The notes: generated from the sequence alone by a model not told the origin. DNA of 64,000 nt from Actinacidiphila yanglinensis (GCF_900107965.1 NZ_FNVU01000001.1:310001-374000); one strand, 5' to 3'; positions 35,860-45,011 are shown, numbered from the stretch's first letter. Made by a program: numbers and translations.

Positions 35860-38800
35860 GTGCCGCCGTCAGAACAGAAGCCGGGAGCGGCCCGGCGCCG
35901 CGTCCGGGCGAGATCCGCAGCCCCGTTCGCAGCCGGGCCCCCGCCCCGCGGCCGCGCCCGCTTCCGCGGCCGCGGCAGGTTCACCGTCGCCGCGCTGCTG
36001 TGCGCGGTGCTCGCCCTCTTCCTCCCGGCCGCCGGCGCCGTCGCGGCCCAACCACGGCTGACCGTGTCGGCCCTTCAGGCCGACTACGCCACCCACCCGT
36101 TGGGGATCGACGACGCGCACCCGAGCCTGAGCTGGCAGTTGGGCGCGTCGGCCAACGGCGCGCGCCAGGCCGCGTACCGTATCCTCGTCGCGACCACCCC
36201 GGACCGGCTCACCCCGGGCCGCGCCGACGTCTGGGACAGCGGCAAGGTCGCCTCGGCCGCGTCGGTGGGGGTCGCCTACGGCGGGCCGGCGCTGCGGTCG
36301 GCGCAGCGCTACTACTGGACGGTCCAGGCGTGGGACGCGCAGGGCAACGGGTCCGGCTGGGCCGCGTCCACCTGGTGGGAGACGGGACTGCTCACCGCGG
36401 CGGACTGGCAGGGCGCGCAGTGGATCAGCCCGGACACCGCGGGGCAGGGCGTCTGGTCGGACTTCGACCTCGACACGGACTTCACCATCGTCAAGGGCGC
36501 GGCCAGCGTGGTCTTCCGCGCGAAGGACGCCAACAACCTCTACATGTGGCAGGTCAATTCGGAGGTCGACCCGGGCAAGGTGATGCTGCGCCCGCACGTC
36601 GAGGTGAACGGCTCCTTCGCCCACGTCGTGCCCGACATCGATATCAGCCAGGTCGTCACACAGGCGAACGTCAACGACAAGCACCACCTGCGGATCGAGG
36701 CCGACGGTCCGACGATCACCACCTGGATCGACGGCACCCAGGTCTCCACCCTCACGGACTCCACCTTCACCCAGGGCACGATCGGCTTCCGGGTCGGTGA
36801 CTCGACCGAGGACTCCCTCTACGGCGCGCTGGCCGTGCATGGGCTCGACGGCAGCCCGCTGTTCTCCGACGACTTCTCCGCCGACCCCGACCCCTCCTTC
36901 CCGCAGGCGGGCGTCACCGGCGGCCAGTTGGAGCCGCGGTCCGGGATCGAACTGCTCGACTCCAGCGCCGACGCCCCGATGCTGCGCCACGACTTCACCC
37001 TCGGCGGCAAGAAGATCGCGCAGGCCCGCGCCTACGTCGACGGCCTGGGCCTGTACGAACTGCACGTCAACGGCAAGAAGATCGGCGACGACGTCCTCAG
37101 CCCCGCCGACACCCCGTACGACCAGCGCGACCTGTACCGGACGTATGACGTGACCAGCGCGGTGCGCAACGGCGCGAACGCGGTCGGCATCTGGCTCGGC
37201 AACGGCTACGGGACGCAGTTCAGCCCGTACGGCTTCCGGTGGACCGGCCCGAAGCAGGCGACGATGCTGCTGGAGGTCACCTACACCGACGGCACCCGGC
37301 AGGCGATCACCACCGGCTCCGGCTGGACCTGGGCGAACGGCCCGATCACGGCCAACGACATGTACGCCGGCGAGACGTACGACGCCCGGCTGGCGAGCCC
37401 CGGCTGGGACCTCCCCGGCTTCGACGCGTCCGGCGAGCACCCGGTCACCACCGTGGCCGCGCCGGGCGGCAGCCTCGTCGCGGACGACGTGCCACCGGTA
37501 CGGGTCACCCAGACCCTGCGGCCGGTGCGGATGACGCAGCCGCAACCCGGCGTCTACGTCTACGACCTCGGCCAGGACATCGCGGGCTGGGAGCAGTTGA
37601 AGGTGGCCGGCCCGGCCGGCACCACGGTGCGGATGCGCACGGCCGAGGAGGTCGGCGCCGACGGCATGCTCGACACCACGACCAACCGCAGCGCCGCGTC
37701 CACCGACCGGTACACGCTGGCGGGCACCGGAGGCACCGAGACGTACGAACCGCGCTTCACCTACCACGGCTTCCGCTACGTCGAGGTGACCGGTTACCCG
37801 GGCACGCCGACCCTGGACTCGATCGCCGGCCGGGTCGTGCACGCGGACGTGGCGTCCACCGCCACGTTCAGCTCCTCCGACCCGATGCTCGACCGCATCT
37901 GGCAGAACAACCAGCACACCATCCTGAACAACTCGATGAGCCTGCCCACCGACAACCCGGTCCGCGACGAGCGCACGCCCCCCGGTATGGACGTGCAGGC
38001 GTACCACGACGCGTCCACCGGCGAGTTCGGCATGGACCGCTTCTACGCGAGCTACCTGCGCGACATGCCGCCGGGCACGGCGCTGCCCAACGACGCGGGC
38101 AACGCCCAGAACCCGGACATGGGCGGCGACCAGATCTCGCTGGCCTGGACGCTTTACCAGACCTACGGCGACAAGGCCACGCTGGCCGCGATGTACCCGG
38201 CGATGAAGGCGTTCGTGGACAAGAACGCGACCGACGTGCCCGGGCACATCTGGCCGGCCGACCACGGCTTCGGCGACTGGTGCCCGCCGGTGTACGGCCC
38301 CGGCGTGAACGGCGGCCTCGGCAGCCCGGGCGTCGGTTCCTGCACGAGCGAGGTGTCGCTGGTCAACACCTCGCTGTCCTACCTCCAGGCGACCGACACC
38401 GCGCTGGCCGCGCAGGCGCTCGGCCAGCCCGCGGACGCCGCGCACTACACGGCCCTCGCCTCGGACATCAAGGACGCGTTCAACGCGGCGTTCCTCAACT
38501 CCGCGCACGACGGCTACGCGGACGGCCGGCAGACCACCAGCATCCTGCCGCTCGCGTTCGGCATGGTGCCCGCCGCCGACCTCACCGCGGTCGGCGACCA
38601 GCTCGTCCACACCATCACGGTCACCAACCAGGGCCACCTGGACACGGGCATCTTCGGCACCCGCTACCTCATGGACGCCCTGTCCGCGATCGGCCGCACG
38701 GACCTGGCGACGAGCGTTCTGGACCAGAAGACCTACCCCGGATTCGGGTACGAGATCAGCCAGGGGGCGACCACCGACTGGGAGGAGTGGACCTACGCCT

Positions 38801-39183
38801 CCAGCATGGAGTCCCACGACCACGCGATGTTCAGCGGCATCAACGCGTCGTTCACCAGCGTGCTCGGCGGGATCGGCGCGACGGGCGCCGGCTACGGCAG
38901 CGTGGACATCGCGCCCCAGGTCCCGGCCGGGCTGGACCACGTGTCCGCCTCGGTGCGGACCGTCCGCGGCCAGGTCTCCTCGTCCTGGACGCGCAGTGCC
39001 CACGCGTTCACGCTCGACGTGGCGATCCCGGTCAACAGCACCGCGACCGTCTCCGTCCCGCTCCTCGGCCACCCGGCCGGCAGCCTCCACCCGGTCCACG
39101 GCGCGAAGCTGCTGACGGTCGCGAACGGCGTCGCCCGCTACGCCGTGGGCTCCGGCGACTGGCACTTCACGGTCAAGCTGTAA
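35860..39183 (+). CDS. secreted GH78 alpha-L-rhamnosidase
   Basis: The product is 1107 aa. It begins with a long Arg-rich N-region and a hydrophobic core (TVAALLCAVLALFLPAAGAV), a signal peptide of about 60 residues. The N-terminal GH78 beta domain (SWQLG...WTVQAWD) is interrupted at about 190-345 by a lectin-like jelly roll. Beta domains follow (YELHVNGKKIGDDVLSP), then the (alpha/alpha)6 barrel. Glu704 lies in DNPVRDERTPPGMD, at the place of the acid of PTDCPQRDERxGW, and Glu975 in TDWEEWTYAS is the presumed base. The Cys and the GW after RDER are replaced, so this is a divergent subgroup. GTG 35860 has GGAGG with 7-nt spacing. It removes terminal rhamnose outside the cell. Confidence 0.88.
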   Translation: MPPSEQKPGAARRRVRARSAAPFAAGPPPRGRARFRGRGRFTVAALLCAVLALFLPAAGAVAAQPRLTVSALQADYATHPLGIDDAHPSLSWQLGASANGARQAAYRILVATTPDRLTPGRADVWDSGKVASAASVGVAYGGPALRSAQRYYWTVQAWDAQGNGSGWAASTWWETGLLTAADWQGAQWISPDTAGQGVWSDFDLDTDFTIVKGAASVVFRAKDANNLYMWQVNSEVDPGKVMLRPHVEVNGSFAHVVPDIDISQVVTQANVNDKHHLRIEADGPTITTWIDGTQVSTLTDSTFTQGTIGFRVGDSTEDSLYGALAVHGLDGSPLFSDDFSADPDPSFPQAGVTGGQLEPRSGIELLDSSADAPMLRHDFTLGGKKIAQARAYVDGLGLYELHVNGKKIGDDVLSPADTPYDQRDLYRTYDVTSAVRNGANAVGIWLGNGYGTQFSPYGFRWTGPKQATMLLEVTYTDGTRQAITTGSGWTWANGPITANDMYAGETYDARLASPGWDLPGFDASGEHPVTTVAAPGGSLVADDVPPVRVTQTLRPVRMTQPQPGVYVYDLGQDIAGWEQLKVAGPAGTTVRMRTAEEVGADGMLDTTTNRSAASTDRYTLAGTGGTETYEPRFTYHGFRYVEVTGYPGTPTLDSIAGRVVHADVASTATFSSSDPMLDRIWQNNQHTILNNSMSLPTDNPVRDERTPPGMDVQAYHDASTGEFGMDRFYASYLRDMPPGTALPNDAGNAQNPDMGGDQISLAWTLYQTYGDKATLAAMYPAMKAFVDKNATDVPGHIWPADHGFGDWCPPVYGPGVNGGLGSPGVGSCTSEVSLVNTSLSYLQATDTALAAQALGQPADAAHYTALASDIKDAFNAAFLNSAHDGYADGRQTTSILPLAFGMVPAADLTAVGDQLVHTITVTNQGHLDTGIFGTRYLMDALSAIGRTDLATSVLDQKTYPGFGYEISQGATTDWEEWTYASSMESHDHAMFSGINASFTSVLGGIGATGAGYGSVDIAPQVPAGLDHVSASVRTVRGQVSSSWTRSAHAFTLDVAIPVNSTATVSVPLLGHPAGSLHPVHGAKLLTVANGVARYAVGSGDWHFTVKL

Positions 39184-39202
39184 CCCTCACCCGCCCCGAC
39201 AA

Positions 39203-39239
39203 CGCCCGCCCCGCACGGAGTTCCCGTGCGGGGCGGGCG
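39203..39239 (+). terminator. strong hairpin after the rhamnosidase gene
   Basis: Perfect 16-nt arms CGCCCGCCCCGCACGG and CCGTGCGGGGCGGGCG enclose a 5-nt loop, 19 nt after the stop codon. Confidence 0.85.
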
Positions 39240-39297
39240 GCTGTGCTGGAACGGGCGGGATGTTCGCGATGTGCGGGGTGGACGAGGAAAGCCGTCA

Positions 39298-39479
39298 GGC
39301 GACCTGCACGGCCACAACCAGCTCTGGGCGCCCGGACCTTCACCCCGCCTGACCACGGTCCTGGACCGGGAGACCCTCGGCCTGGCCGAGCCCGCGTACG
39401 ACCTGCGCTCGCTCGCACCGTGCCGGAGTGGCTGGACGACCTCGCGGGGCGGTTCGCGGAACTCGGCGTGCGGGTGTGA
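39298..39479 (+). pseudogene. remnant of an aminoglycoside-phosphotransferase-like gene
   Basis: A frame without a start reads GDLHGHNQLW...LTTVLDRETLGLAEPAYDLR. This is the catalytic loop (HGDLHxxN) and the D-x-E-x-x-x-x-G-D/EP-x-x-D-L-R segment of the APH family. After about 39410 the frame shifts and the expected C-terminal helix (VPEWLDDLAGRFAELGVRV) appears in another frame up to a stop at 39479. The N-lobe is missing entirely. It is a truncated and frameshifted fossil directly behind the rhamnosidase terminator. Confidence 0.7.
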
Positions 39480-39546
39480 ACCGGGGTGCGGCACGGCGCC
39501 GTCAATCGGGTGGACCGGCCGGGGGTGACGGTGGTCCACTGCCGGG

Positions 39547-39933
39547 GTGAGTCTCGCGGTGGACGTGTTCCAGGTCGGCCCCGGCGGCGCGGCGCAGGTG
39601 CTGGACGTGCCGCCGGGCTGCTCCGACCTGGCCGGGTTCGAGCGCTGGCGGACGACGGTGTGGGGATCGGACGCGGCCCGCTCGCTGGGCGCGCGGTTCC
39701 TGCCCGTGCTCGCCGAGGGCGACCTGTACGTATGGCCGGGCCAGGTGGGCGAGTTCCTGGACGAGTGTGCGCTGCTGCGGGCGGGGCTCGACGCTCTCGT
39801 GCCCGGCCTCGCCGGCGCGGACCCGGGCCGTGCGCCCGCCGAGCACCGGCGGCGCATCTCCGCGCGCCTCGCGAACATCGAGGCGGCCGCCCGCCGCGCC
39901 CTGCGTGAGGACGGCGGCGTCCTGGTCTGGTGA
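39547..39933 (+). CDS. small protein of unknown function
   Basis: This 128-aa acidic soluble protein has regular codon bias. It shows FERWRTTVWGSDAARSLGAR and a helical C-terminus with RRRISARLANIEAAARRAL. I do not recognise the family. GTG 39547 is the first start, with no strong ribosome site. It lies alone after the phosphotransferase remnant. Confidence 0.55.
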   Translation: MSLAVDVFQVGPGGAAQVLDVPPGCSDLAGFERWRTTVWGSDAARSLGARFLPVLAEGDLYVWPGQVGEFLDECALLRAGLDALVPGLAGADPGRAPAEHRRRISARLANIEAAARRALREDGGVLVW

Positions 39934-40095
39934 GGCGGCTCCCGCTCTGTTGATGCGGGAAGTGCCCGGGCGGCCGGGCCGGTTGCCGTGACGGGCCGCC
40001 GCCCGCCACCGCGGCCGGCCTGTGCCGCCCGGGGGTCTGTTACCGGCCCTGGCCGGGTGCGATGTTCCCGGTGACCGGTGCGGGACCGTTGACCG

Positions 40096-40245
40096 TCAGT
40101 ACGCCATGCAGACGCTGGGCGCCGCCGCGGCGCTTGCGCTCTGGGGAACCGCCACCGATATCGCCGAATAGAGCACCACGGTAAACACGCCGGAAAGGAC
40201 GGCGAGCAGGGCAGCTCGGCGCGGAAAAGACAGGGTTCGGCTCAC
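40096..40245 (-). CDS. 49-aa secreted peptide precursor
   Basis: GTG 40245 follows AGGAGAAACGTCGCA, a good ribosome site. The product has a basic start (SRTLSFPRR), a hydrophobic core of about 22 residues (AALLAVLSGVFTVVLYSAIS) and a c-region PQSASA that fits signal peptidase I. Cleavage there would leave only about 10 residues, AAAPSVCMAY, containing one Cys. Either this is a tiny exported peptide (signal or toxin) or a membrane-held micro-protein. It lies on the strand opposite the GT-B-like gene, divergent from it across 480 bp. Confidence 0.6.
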   Translation of the reverse strand: MSRTLSFPRRAALLAVLSGVFTVVLYSAISVAVPQSASAAAAPSVCMAY

Positions 40246-40413
40246 TGCGACGTTTCTCCTACTGAGCGGTGGTGCAAGGTACGGAACGGCTTGGTCGTTG
40301 ATGGTCGACCACACCTCCGGCCGTCTCCGCGTCGCGGTTCGATCAAGAAACGGTACCGGTCGCGAGCTTGCGGCCTACGCGATCCGCCGGCCCCCCGAGG
40401 GTTGTCGGGAGAC

Positions 40414-40480
40414 TAGCGCACACAGCCCTCAAGATCCCAACTCCCCTGCGGGCAAGGCCAGTACAGGGCGGTGTGCGCTA
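40414..40480. repeat. widely spaced perfect 10-nt inverted repeat in the divergent region
   Basis: TAGCGCACAC (40414-40423) and GTGTGCGCTA (40471-40480) are perfect inverted copies 47 nt apart. They could pair in RNA or be two half-sites for one looping regulator. They lie between the peptide-precursor gene and the GT-B-like gene. Nothing else is recognised in 40246-40727 apart from the heptamers at 40578. Confidence 0.55.
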
Positions 40481-40577
40481 CCGTGGGCGCACGCCGCCGG
40501 CCCTCACGGGGCCCGCCGCCCATGCAACCATGGCCAGAGCTCCGCGCCCCCGGCCGCCCGCCCCCGCCACCCGCGCG

Positions 40578-40606
40578 TCAAGGCAACTGCAAGGTCCCTG
40601 CAAGAC
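40578..40606 (+). promoter_or_regulatory. three SARP-like heptamers at exact 11-bp spacing
   Basis: TCAAGGC, GCAAGGT and GCAAGAC start at 40578, 40589 and 40600, each separated by 4 bp. SARP regulators bind direct heptamers with this one-helical-turn periodicity just upstream of a -10 box. A TAATTC-like element lies at 40626, further away than the usual 8 bp. The gene at 40728 is downstream, and a SARP gene lies 4.6 kb away. Confidence 0.5.
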
Positions 40607-40727
40607 TTCCTCCGCACCCCCCGGGTAATTCCCCGAACACGGCCCGGCCACGGCGCTGAAACCGACGGTGCAGGCGCGGTCGGGCCGCCCGGATCACGGG
40701 GTCCGGGAAACGCGGAGGGAATTCGCT

Positions 40728-41972
40728 ATGGGTGCCGATATCGGCCCGGGCAGGCCGATGGAAGGGGAACGCGAACAATGGCTGACGGTGCGCGGCTGCA
40801 AGAAGGTGCTGGTGATCGCCCAGACACTGACGTACGGGCAACGGCTGTCCGACGTGTTCTCGCTCTTTGACTCCGACATGAGGGTCCAGCTGTTCTTCAC
40901 CGTGGCGCCGCACGCGTTCGGTGAGGGGGTGACCCGGTTCCTGAGCCGGCTGGGCAGCCCGGTCATCCCGTGGGAGGAAGCGGTGCGCCGGGACTTCGAC
41001 CTGGCGCTGGCGGCCGGGTGGGAGCACATCGACCAGGTCCGGGCCCCGCTGGTGCTGTTCTCCCACGGGGCGGGGCACATCAAGCTGCAGCGGATCTGGC
41101 ACGGGGCGCCGAGCCAGGAGCGCCCGCCGGGGATGCTCAGCCGGGACAACCTCACCCGGGGCGGGCGGGTGGTGCCCGCCGCGGTCGCGCTCGCCCACCG
41201 GGACGACCTGGCGACCCTCGCCCGCAACTGCCCGGAAGGCGTGCCCGTCGCGACGGTCGTGGGTGACCCCGTGTACGACCGGCTCGCCGTCAGCCTGCCG
41301 CGCCGCAAGGCGTACCGGGACGCGCTCGGACTGCGGGCCGGGCAGAAGCTGGTGGTGGTCAGCAGCACCTGGGGGCAGGGCGCGTCGTTCGCGGCCCTGG
41401 ACGAGCTCCTGCCGCGCCTGCTCAGCGAGTTACCGCGCCGGGCGTACCGCGTGGCGGTCCTGACCCACCCCAACATCTGGGCCGGGCACGGCTGGTGGCA
41501 GGTGGCCGCCTGGCTGTCGGCGTACCGGCGCCGGGGGATCGCGCTGGTGCCGCCGGAGGCCGACTGGCGGGCGGTGCTGGCCGCGGCCGACTGGGTGCTG
41601 GGCGACCACGGATCGGTGACGTCGTACGCCACCCTGACTCCGGCGCCGATCCTGCTGGCCCGCTACCCGCACGACCGGGTGCACCACGCCTCGCCGGCCG
41701 CGGCGCTGGCCCGGCTCGCCCCGGCGTTGTCCTCGGCCCACCCCTTGGAGGCCCAACTCCGTTACGCGGCGGAGGAGTACCGGCGCGAGGAGTACGAGGG
41801 GATCGCGGCCCGGCTGTCCTCCGAGCCCGGCCGGTTCAACCAGCACATCCGCGCTCTGGTCTACGGGCTGCTGGGCATCGGGCGGCCCGCGCACCGCGTG
41901 CGGCCCGCGCCGGTCCCGCTCCCGGCCGCGCTGGACCGGTGGACGGTGGGCGCGGTCGGGGAGGCGGCGTGA
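40728..41972 (+). CDS. GT-B-fold protein resembling CDP-glycerol glycerophosphotransferases
   Basis: This 414-aa soluble protein appears to have two Rossmann-like halves: KKVLVIAQTLTYGQRL at the start, LVLFSHGAGHIKL (place of the acceptor-site HG of TagF-like enzymes), then KLVVVSSTWGQG and DWVLGDHGSVTSYATLTPAP, which corresponds to the D-x-x-x-S-D-x-S/GSV donor region. The reaction is unknown; transfer of a nucleotide-activated polyol or sugar is the family expectation. ATG 40728 has GGAGG 9 nt upstream. Its stop overlaps the next gene's GTG. Confidence 0.62.
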   Translation: MGADIGPGRPMEGEREQWLTVRGCKKVLVIAQTLTYGQRLSDVFSLFDSDMRVQLFFTVAPHAFGEGVTRFLSRLGSPVIPWEEAVRRDFDLALAAGWEHIDQVRAPLVLFSHGAGHIKLQRIWHGAPSQERPPGMLSRDNLTRGGRVVPAAVALAHRDDLATLARNCPEGVPVATVVGDPVYDRLAVSLPRRKAYRDALGLRAGQKLVVVSSTWGQGASFAALDELLPRLLSELPRRAYRVAVLTHPNIWAGHGWWQVAAWLSAYRRRGIALVPPEADWRAVLAAADWVLGDHGSVTSYATLTPAPILLARYPHDRVHHASPAAALARLAPALSSAHPLEAQLRYAAEEYRREEYEGIAARLSSEPGRFNQHIRALVYGLLGIGRPAHRVRPAPVPLPAALDRWTVGAVGEAA

Positions 41973-42550
41973 GGGGTCGCCGTACTTCCGATTCCGCGGT
42001 CGCCCTGGTCGTCGTCGGGGAGGTGGCGCACCACCGCGCGGCGGCGTGCGCACAGGTGGCCGTGTACCTGCGGTCGCGGCACGGGCGGCGGCTCGTGGAC
42101 GCGCACCTGAGCGCGGACCCGGACCTCGCCGGCGGGTGCTGCCCGCAGCACGCGGACGTGCTTCGGCAGGGACGGCCGCAGCCGGGCGGCGGGGCGCTGC
42201 GGACGGTGGACGAGCTGCTCGCGGGCTTTCCCGGGTGCCTCGTCGCGGCGGTCGCCACCCGTGCGGGCGGCTGCGTGCTGGGCGCCAGGGACGGCGGGCG
42301 GGTGCTGGCGGTTCCCGAGCGTGGCGGCCGGACGATGACGCGCACCGATCGCGCCGCGCTTGCGTCGTTCCTGCACGCGACGCTCGTCCTCGGCGTGAGG
42401 TGGTCCGCACTGCGGTCGATCGGCGTGTCCGTCGTGCCCCCGGCGGGCCGCGCCACGCGGGCGACCGTGGCCACCCGGCTCACCCGGGTACGGCTGCGGC
42501 CGATCGCACCCCCGGCGGCGGCAGGAGCCGCCCGCCGGGCCCTCACCTGA
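41969..42550 (+). CDS. unknown protein coupled to the GT-B-like gene
   Basis: This 193-aa protein starts at GTG 41969, overlapping the preceding stop (GTGA), so the two are co-translated. It has a hydrophobic strand near the start (AVALVVVGEV), a GGCCPQHADVL segment and a helical middle (DRAALASFLHATLVLGVRW). I do not recognise the family. It is convergent with the STAND gene, with 7 bp between the stops. Confidence 0.6.
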   Translation: MRGRRTSDSAVALVVVGEVAHHRAAACAQVAVYLRSRHGRRLVDAHLSADPDLAGGCCPQHADVLRQGRPQPGGGALRTVDELLAGFPGCLVAAVATRAGGCVLGARDGGRVLAVPERGGRTMTRTDRAALASFLHATLVLGVRWSALRSIGVSVVPPAGRATRATVATRLTRVRLRPIAPPAAAGAARRALT

Positions 42551-42557
42551 ACCGGCG

Positions 42558-45011
42558 TCAGGGCGGGGCGTCTTCAGGTCGCAGGCCACGGAGGCGCCCT
42601 TCCACACGCCGGGCATCGACCGGGCCGGCACCGGTGAAGATCCGCAGCGCGTCCTCGTACAGCTGCCGCGCGGCGGTCGCGTCGCCGTCGCGCTCGGCCA
42701 CCCGGCCCAGCATCTCCAGGGTCCTGGCCCGCCAGAAGGGCGATCCCGCGGCATCGAACTCGTCCAGCGCGAGACGGAGTTCGCGCACCCCGTCGTCGCG
42801 CCGGCCCGCTCCCGCGAGGGCGTACCCGAACAGGGCGCGGGCCCGCGCGGCGTCGTAGGGGTCGCGCTCGGCCGTCAACTCGGCTTGCGCGCGGGCGAGA
42901 CGCCTGGAGGCGGTGGCGAAGTCGTCCCGCTCCAGGGCGAGTTCGCCCAGCCGCAGCCGGGAGAGGGCCGCCCCGCGGTGATAGCCGACGGCCTCGCGCA
43001 GCCGGAGCGCCTGGAGGAACATCTCCTCGGCAAGCTCGAGGTGGCCGGCGGCGCGGTAGGAGCTGCCCAGGCCGCTGAGCGCCTGCGCCTCGTCGCGGAG
43101 GTCACCCTGCTGTCGGGCGAGGTCGAGGGCCTGGGAGAACCACCGCACGGCCTCTTCGTGGCGTCCCGCGCTGCGCAGCCCGATGCCCCCGGAGGTGAGC
43201 ATGCGGGCCTGCGCGGCGGGATTTCCGCTGTCGCGCGCGGCGGCCAGCCCGATCTCGTGGGACGCGATCCACGTGTCGTACATCCGCAGCCGCAGGAACA
43301 TGGGCCACAGCGCATCGACGAGTTGCCAGGCGGTGTCGTGCCACCGGGCCCGCGCGGCCTGCCGCACCGCCGCGATGAGGGCGTCGCGGTGCGCCTCCAG
43401 CCAGGCCAGGGCCGCGTCCTCGCCGGTGAACGCGGGCGGTGGCTCGGCGGGGAAGCGGTAGGTGCGCTCCAGGGTGCGGTGGCTGGGGGACAGCAGCGCT
43501 TCGGCGGAGGTGGCCGTGGCCAGGCACCAGTCCACGTGACGGCGCACGGTGTCCTCGCGCGCCGGCGCCGTCTCGTCGGACTCCGCGCGCTGCGCGGCGT
43601 GCAGGCGCACCAGGGCGTGGAAACGGAACTGGCCCCCTCCCGCCGGTTCCAGGAGGCTCGCCTCCACCAGCACGTCGATGAGGCCCTCGGCCTCGTCGGG
43701 CCGCAGGGCCGCGGCCGCCGCCGCAAGCGCGGTGTCGAACACCACCGCGGGCAGCAGGCCGAGCCGGCGGTAGAGGCGGGCCGCGTCCGGCGGCAGCACG
43801 CCGTACGAGGCGTCCAGGACCGCCTGGACCGTGCCGGCGCCCTCCGCCCGCAGCACCCCCAGCGGCCCCGCACCGCCGGTCAGCGCGTCCCGCAGCGACG
43901 CCACCGGCTGGTCCGGCCGCGACGCGAGCCGGGCCGAGGCGAGGCGTACCGCCAGCGGGAGGCCCGCGCACAGGGCGACGACCTCGCGCACCGCCGCCGG
44001 CTCGCGCGCGGCCCGCGTCCGGCCGGTGCCGCGCGTGAACAGTTCCTCGGCCGCCTCGGTGTCGAGCACCCCGAGCGGCCAGAACCCGGCCCCGTCGACA
44101 GCCAGGCCGGTCAGCCGCTGCCGGCTGGTGGCCAGGACGAGGCTGCCGGGCGCGTTGGGCAGCAGCAGCCGGACCTCGGCGGCGCTCAGCGCGTCGTCCA
44201 CCATGACGGCGAACCGCAGCGTCGCCGTGACGGACCGCCACAGCGCCGCTCGCTCGGCCAGGTCGGCCGGCTCGATGCTCTCGCCGAAGGCACGCAGCAG
44301 GTATCCGAGCACGTCCCCCGGGTGCGCCGGGCCGCCGGGCGCACCCCCGCCCAGGTTCACGTAGAGCTGGCCGTCGGGGAACTCCGCCACCCGCGCGCCG
44401 AGCCACCGCGACGCCAGCGCGGTCTTTCCCACCCCGGCCTGCCCGCTGACCACGATCACCTGGGCGGCGCTCGGGTCGCGCTCCTCCCGCAGCTCGTCCA
44501 GCGCCCTCAGATCGAGTCCTCGGCCGGTGAAGTACGGCGACGCTGGGAGGAGTTGGCGCGGTATCGGGCGCTTCGGAGCGGCGGCCACGGGGGCGTGGTG
44601 GACGTGGATGCCGCCGGTGATGTCCCGCGCCTGCACGACCGGGCCGTGCACTTGCGCGCCGCCGTCCAGGCGATTGTTCACCGTGTCGCCGCGCACTTCC
44701 GGCGCCGGATACCGCAGCGCCCAGCGCCGCAACCGGTCCAGCGACGGGCCGTTGCGGGCCGCCACGGCGGTGAGGCGCGCGGCGCGGGCGCGTAGAGTCG
44801 CCGCGGTGGCGGCGCCGGCCGGCCCAGCGGCTTCCACCGCCCCGGCGACGCCCTCCGTCCGCAGGTCGCGCCATGCCGCGGCGAGTTCGGGGTCCAATCC
44901 GGTCAGGGACCCCATCGCCTCGGTCAGCGCCTGCCAGGCCGCCGGATCCCGTCCGACGGCGTGGGAAACCTTGGCCGATAACAACGCCTCGACCACGCGC
45001 ACGTCCACCAT
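42558..45011 (-). CDS. STAND/NB-ARC ATPase with TPR repeats
   Basis: The product is 817 aa. Residues 1-105 form a small helical effector-like domain. The motif GDTVNNRLDGGAQVHGPVVQ (108-127), running on to HVHHA at 136-140, is the Asn/Gly/His-rich linker common in actinobacterial STAND proteins. The NB-ARC domain follows: Walker A VSGQAGVGKTALA (Lys196), Walker B region RFAVMVDDALSAAE, and GLPLAVRLASARLA. About seven TPR-like units make the C-terminus. There is no DNA-binding domain, unlike the divergent SARP. ATG 45011 has GGGGAG upstream. A signal-sensing switch, either regulatory or defensive, is inferred. Confidence 0.82.
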   Translation of the reverse strand: MVDVRVVEALLSAKVSHAVGRDPAAWQALTEAMGSLTGLDPELAAAWRDLRTEGVAGAVEAAGPAGAATAATLRARAARLTAVAARNGPSLDRLRRWALRYPAPEVRGDTVNNRLDGGAQVHGPVVQARDITGGIHVHHAPVAAAPKRPIPRQLLPASPYFTGRGLDLRALDELREERDPSAAQVIVVSGQAGVGKTALASRWLGARVAEFPDGQLYVNLGGGAPGGPAHPGDVLGYLLRAFGESIEPADLAERAALWRSVTATLRFAVMVDDALSAAEVRLLLPNAPGSLVLATSRQRLTGLAVDGAGFWPLGVLDTEAAEELFTRGTGRTRAAREPAAVREVVALCAGLPLAVRLASARLASRPDQPVASLRDALTGGAGPLGVLRAEGAGTVQAVLDASYGVLPPDAARLYRRLGLLPAVVFDTALAAAAAALRPDEAEGLIDVLVEASLLEPAGGGQFRFHALVRLHAAQRAESDETAPAREDTVRRHVDWCLATATSAEALLSPSHRTLERTYRFPAEPPPAFTGEDAALAWLEAHRDALIAAVRQAARARWHDTAWQLVDALWPMFLRLRMYDTWIASHEIGLAAARDSGNPAAQARMLTSGGIGLRSAGRHEEAVRWFSQALDLARQQGDLRDEAQALSGLGSSYRAAGHLELAEEMFLQALRLREAVGYHRGAALSRLRLGELALERDDFATASRRLARAQAELTAERDPYDAARARALFGYALAGAGRRDDGVRELRLALDEFDAAGSPFWRARTLEMLGRVAERDGDATAARQLYEDALRIFTGAGPVDARRVEGRLRGLRPEDAPP

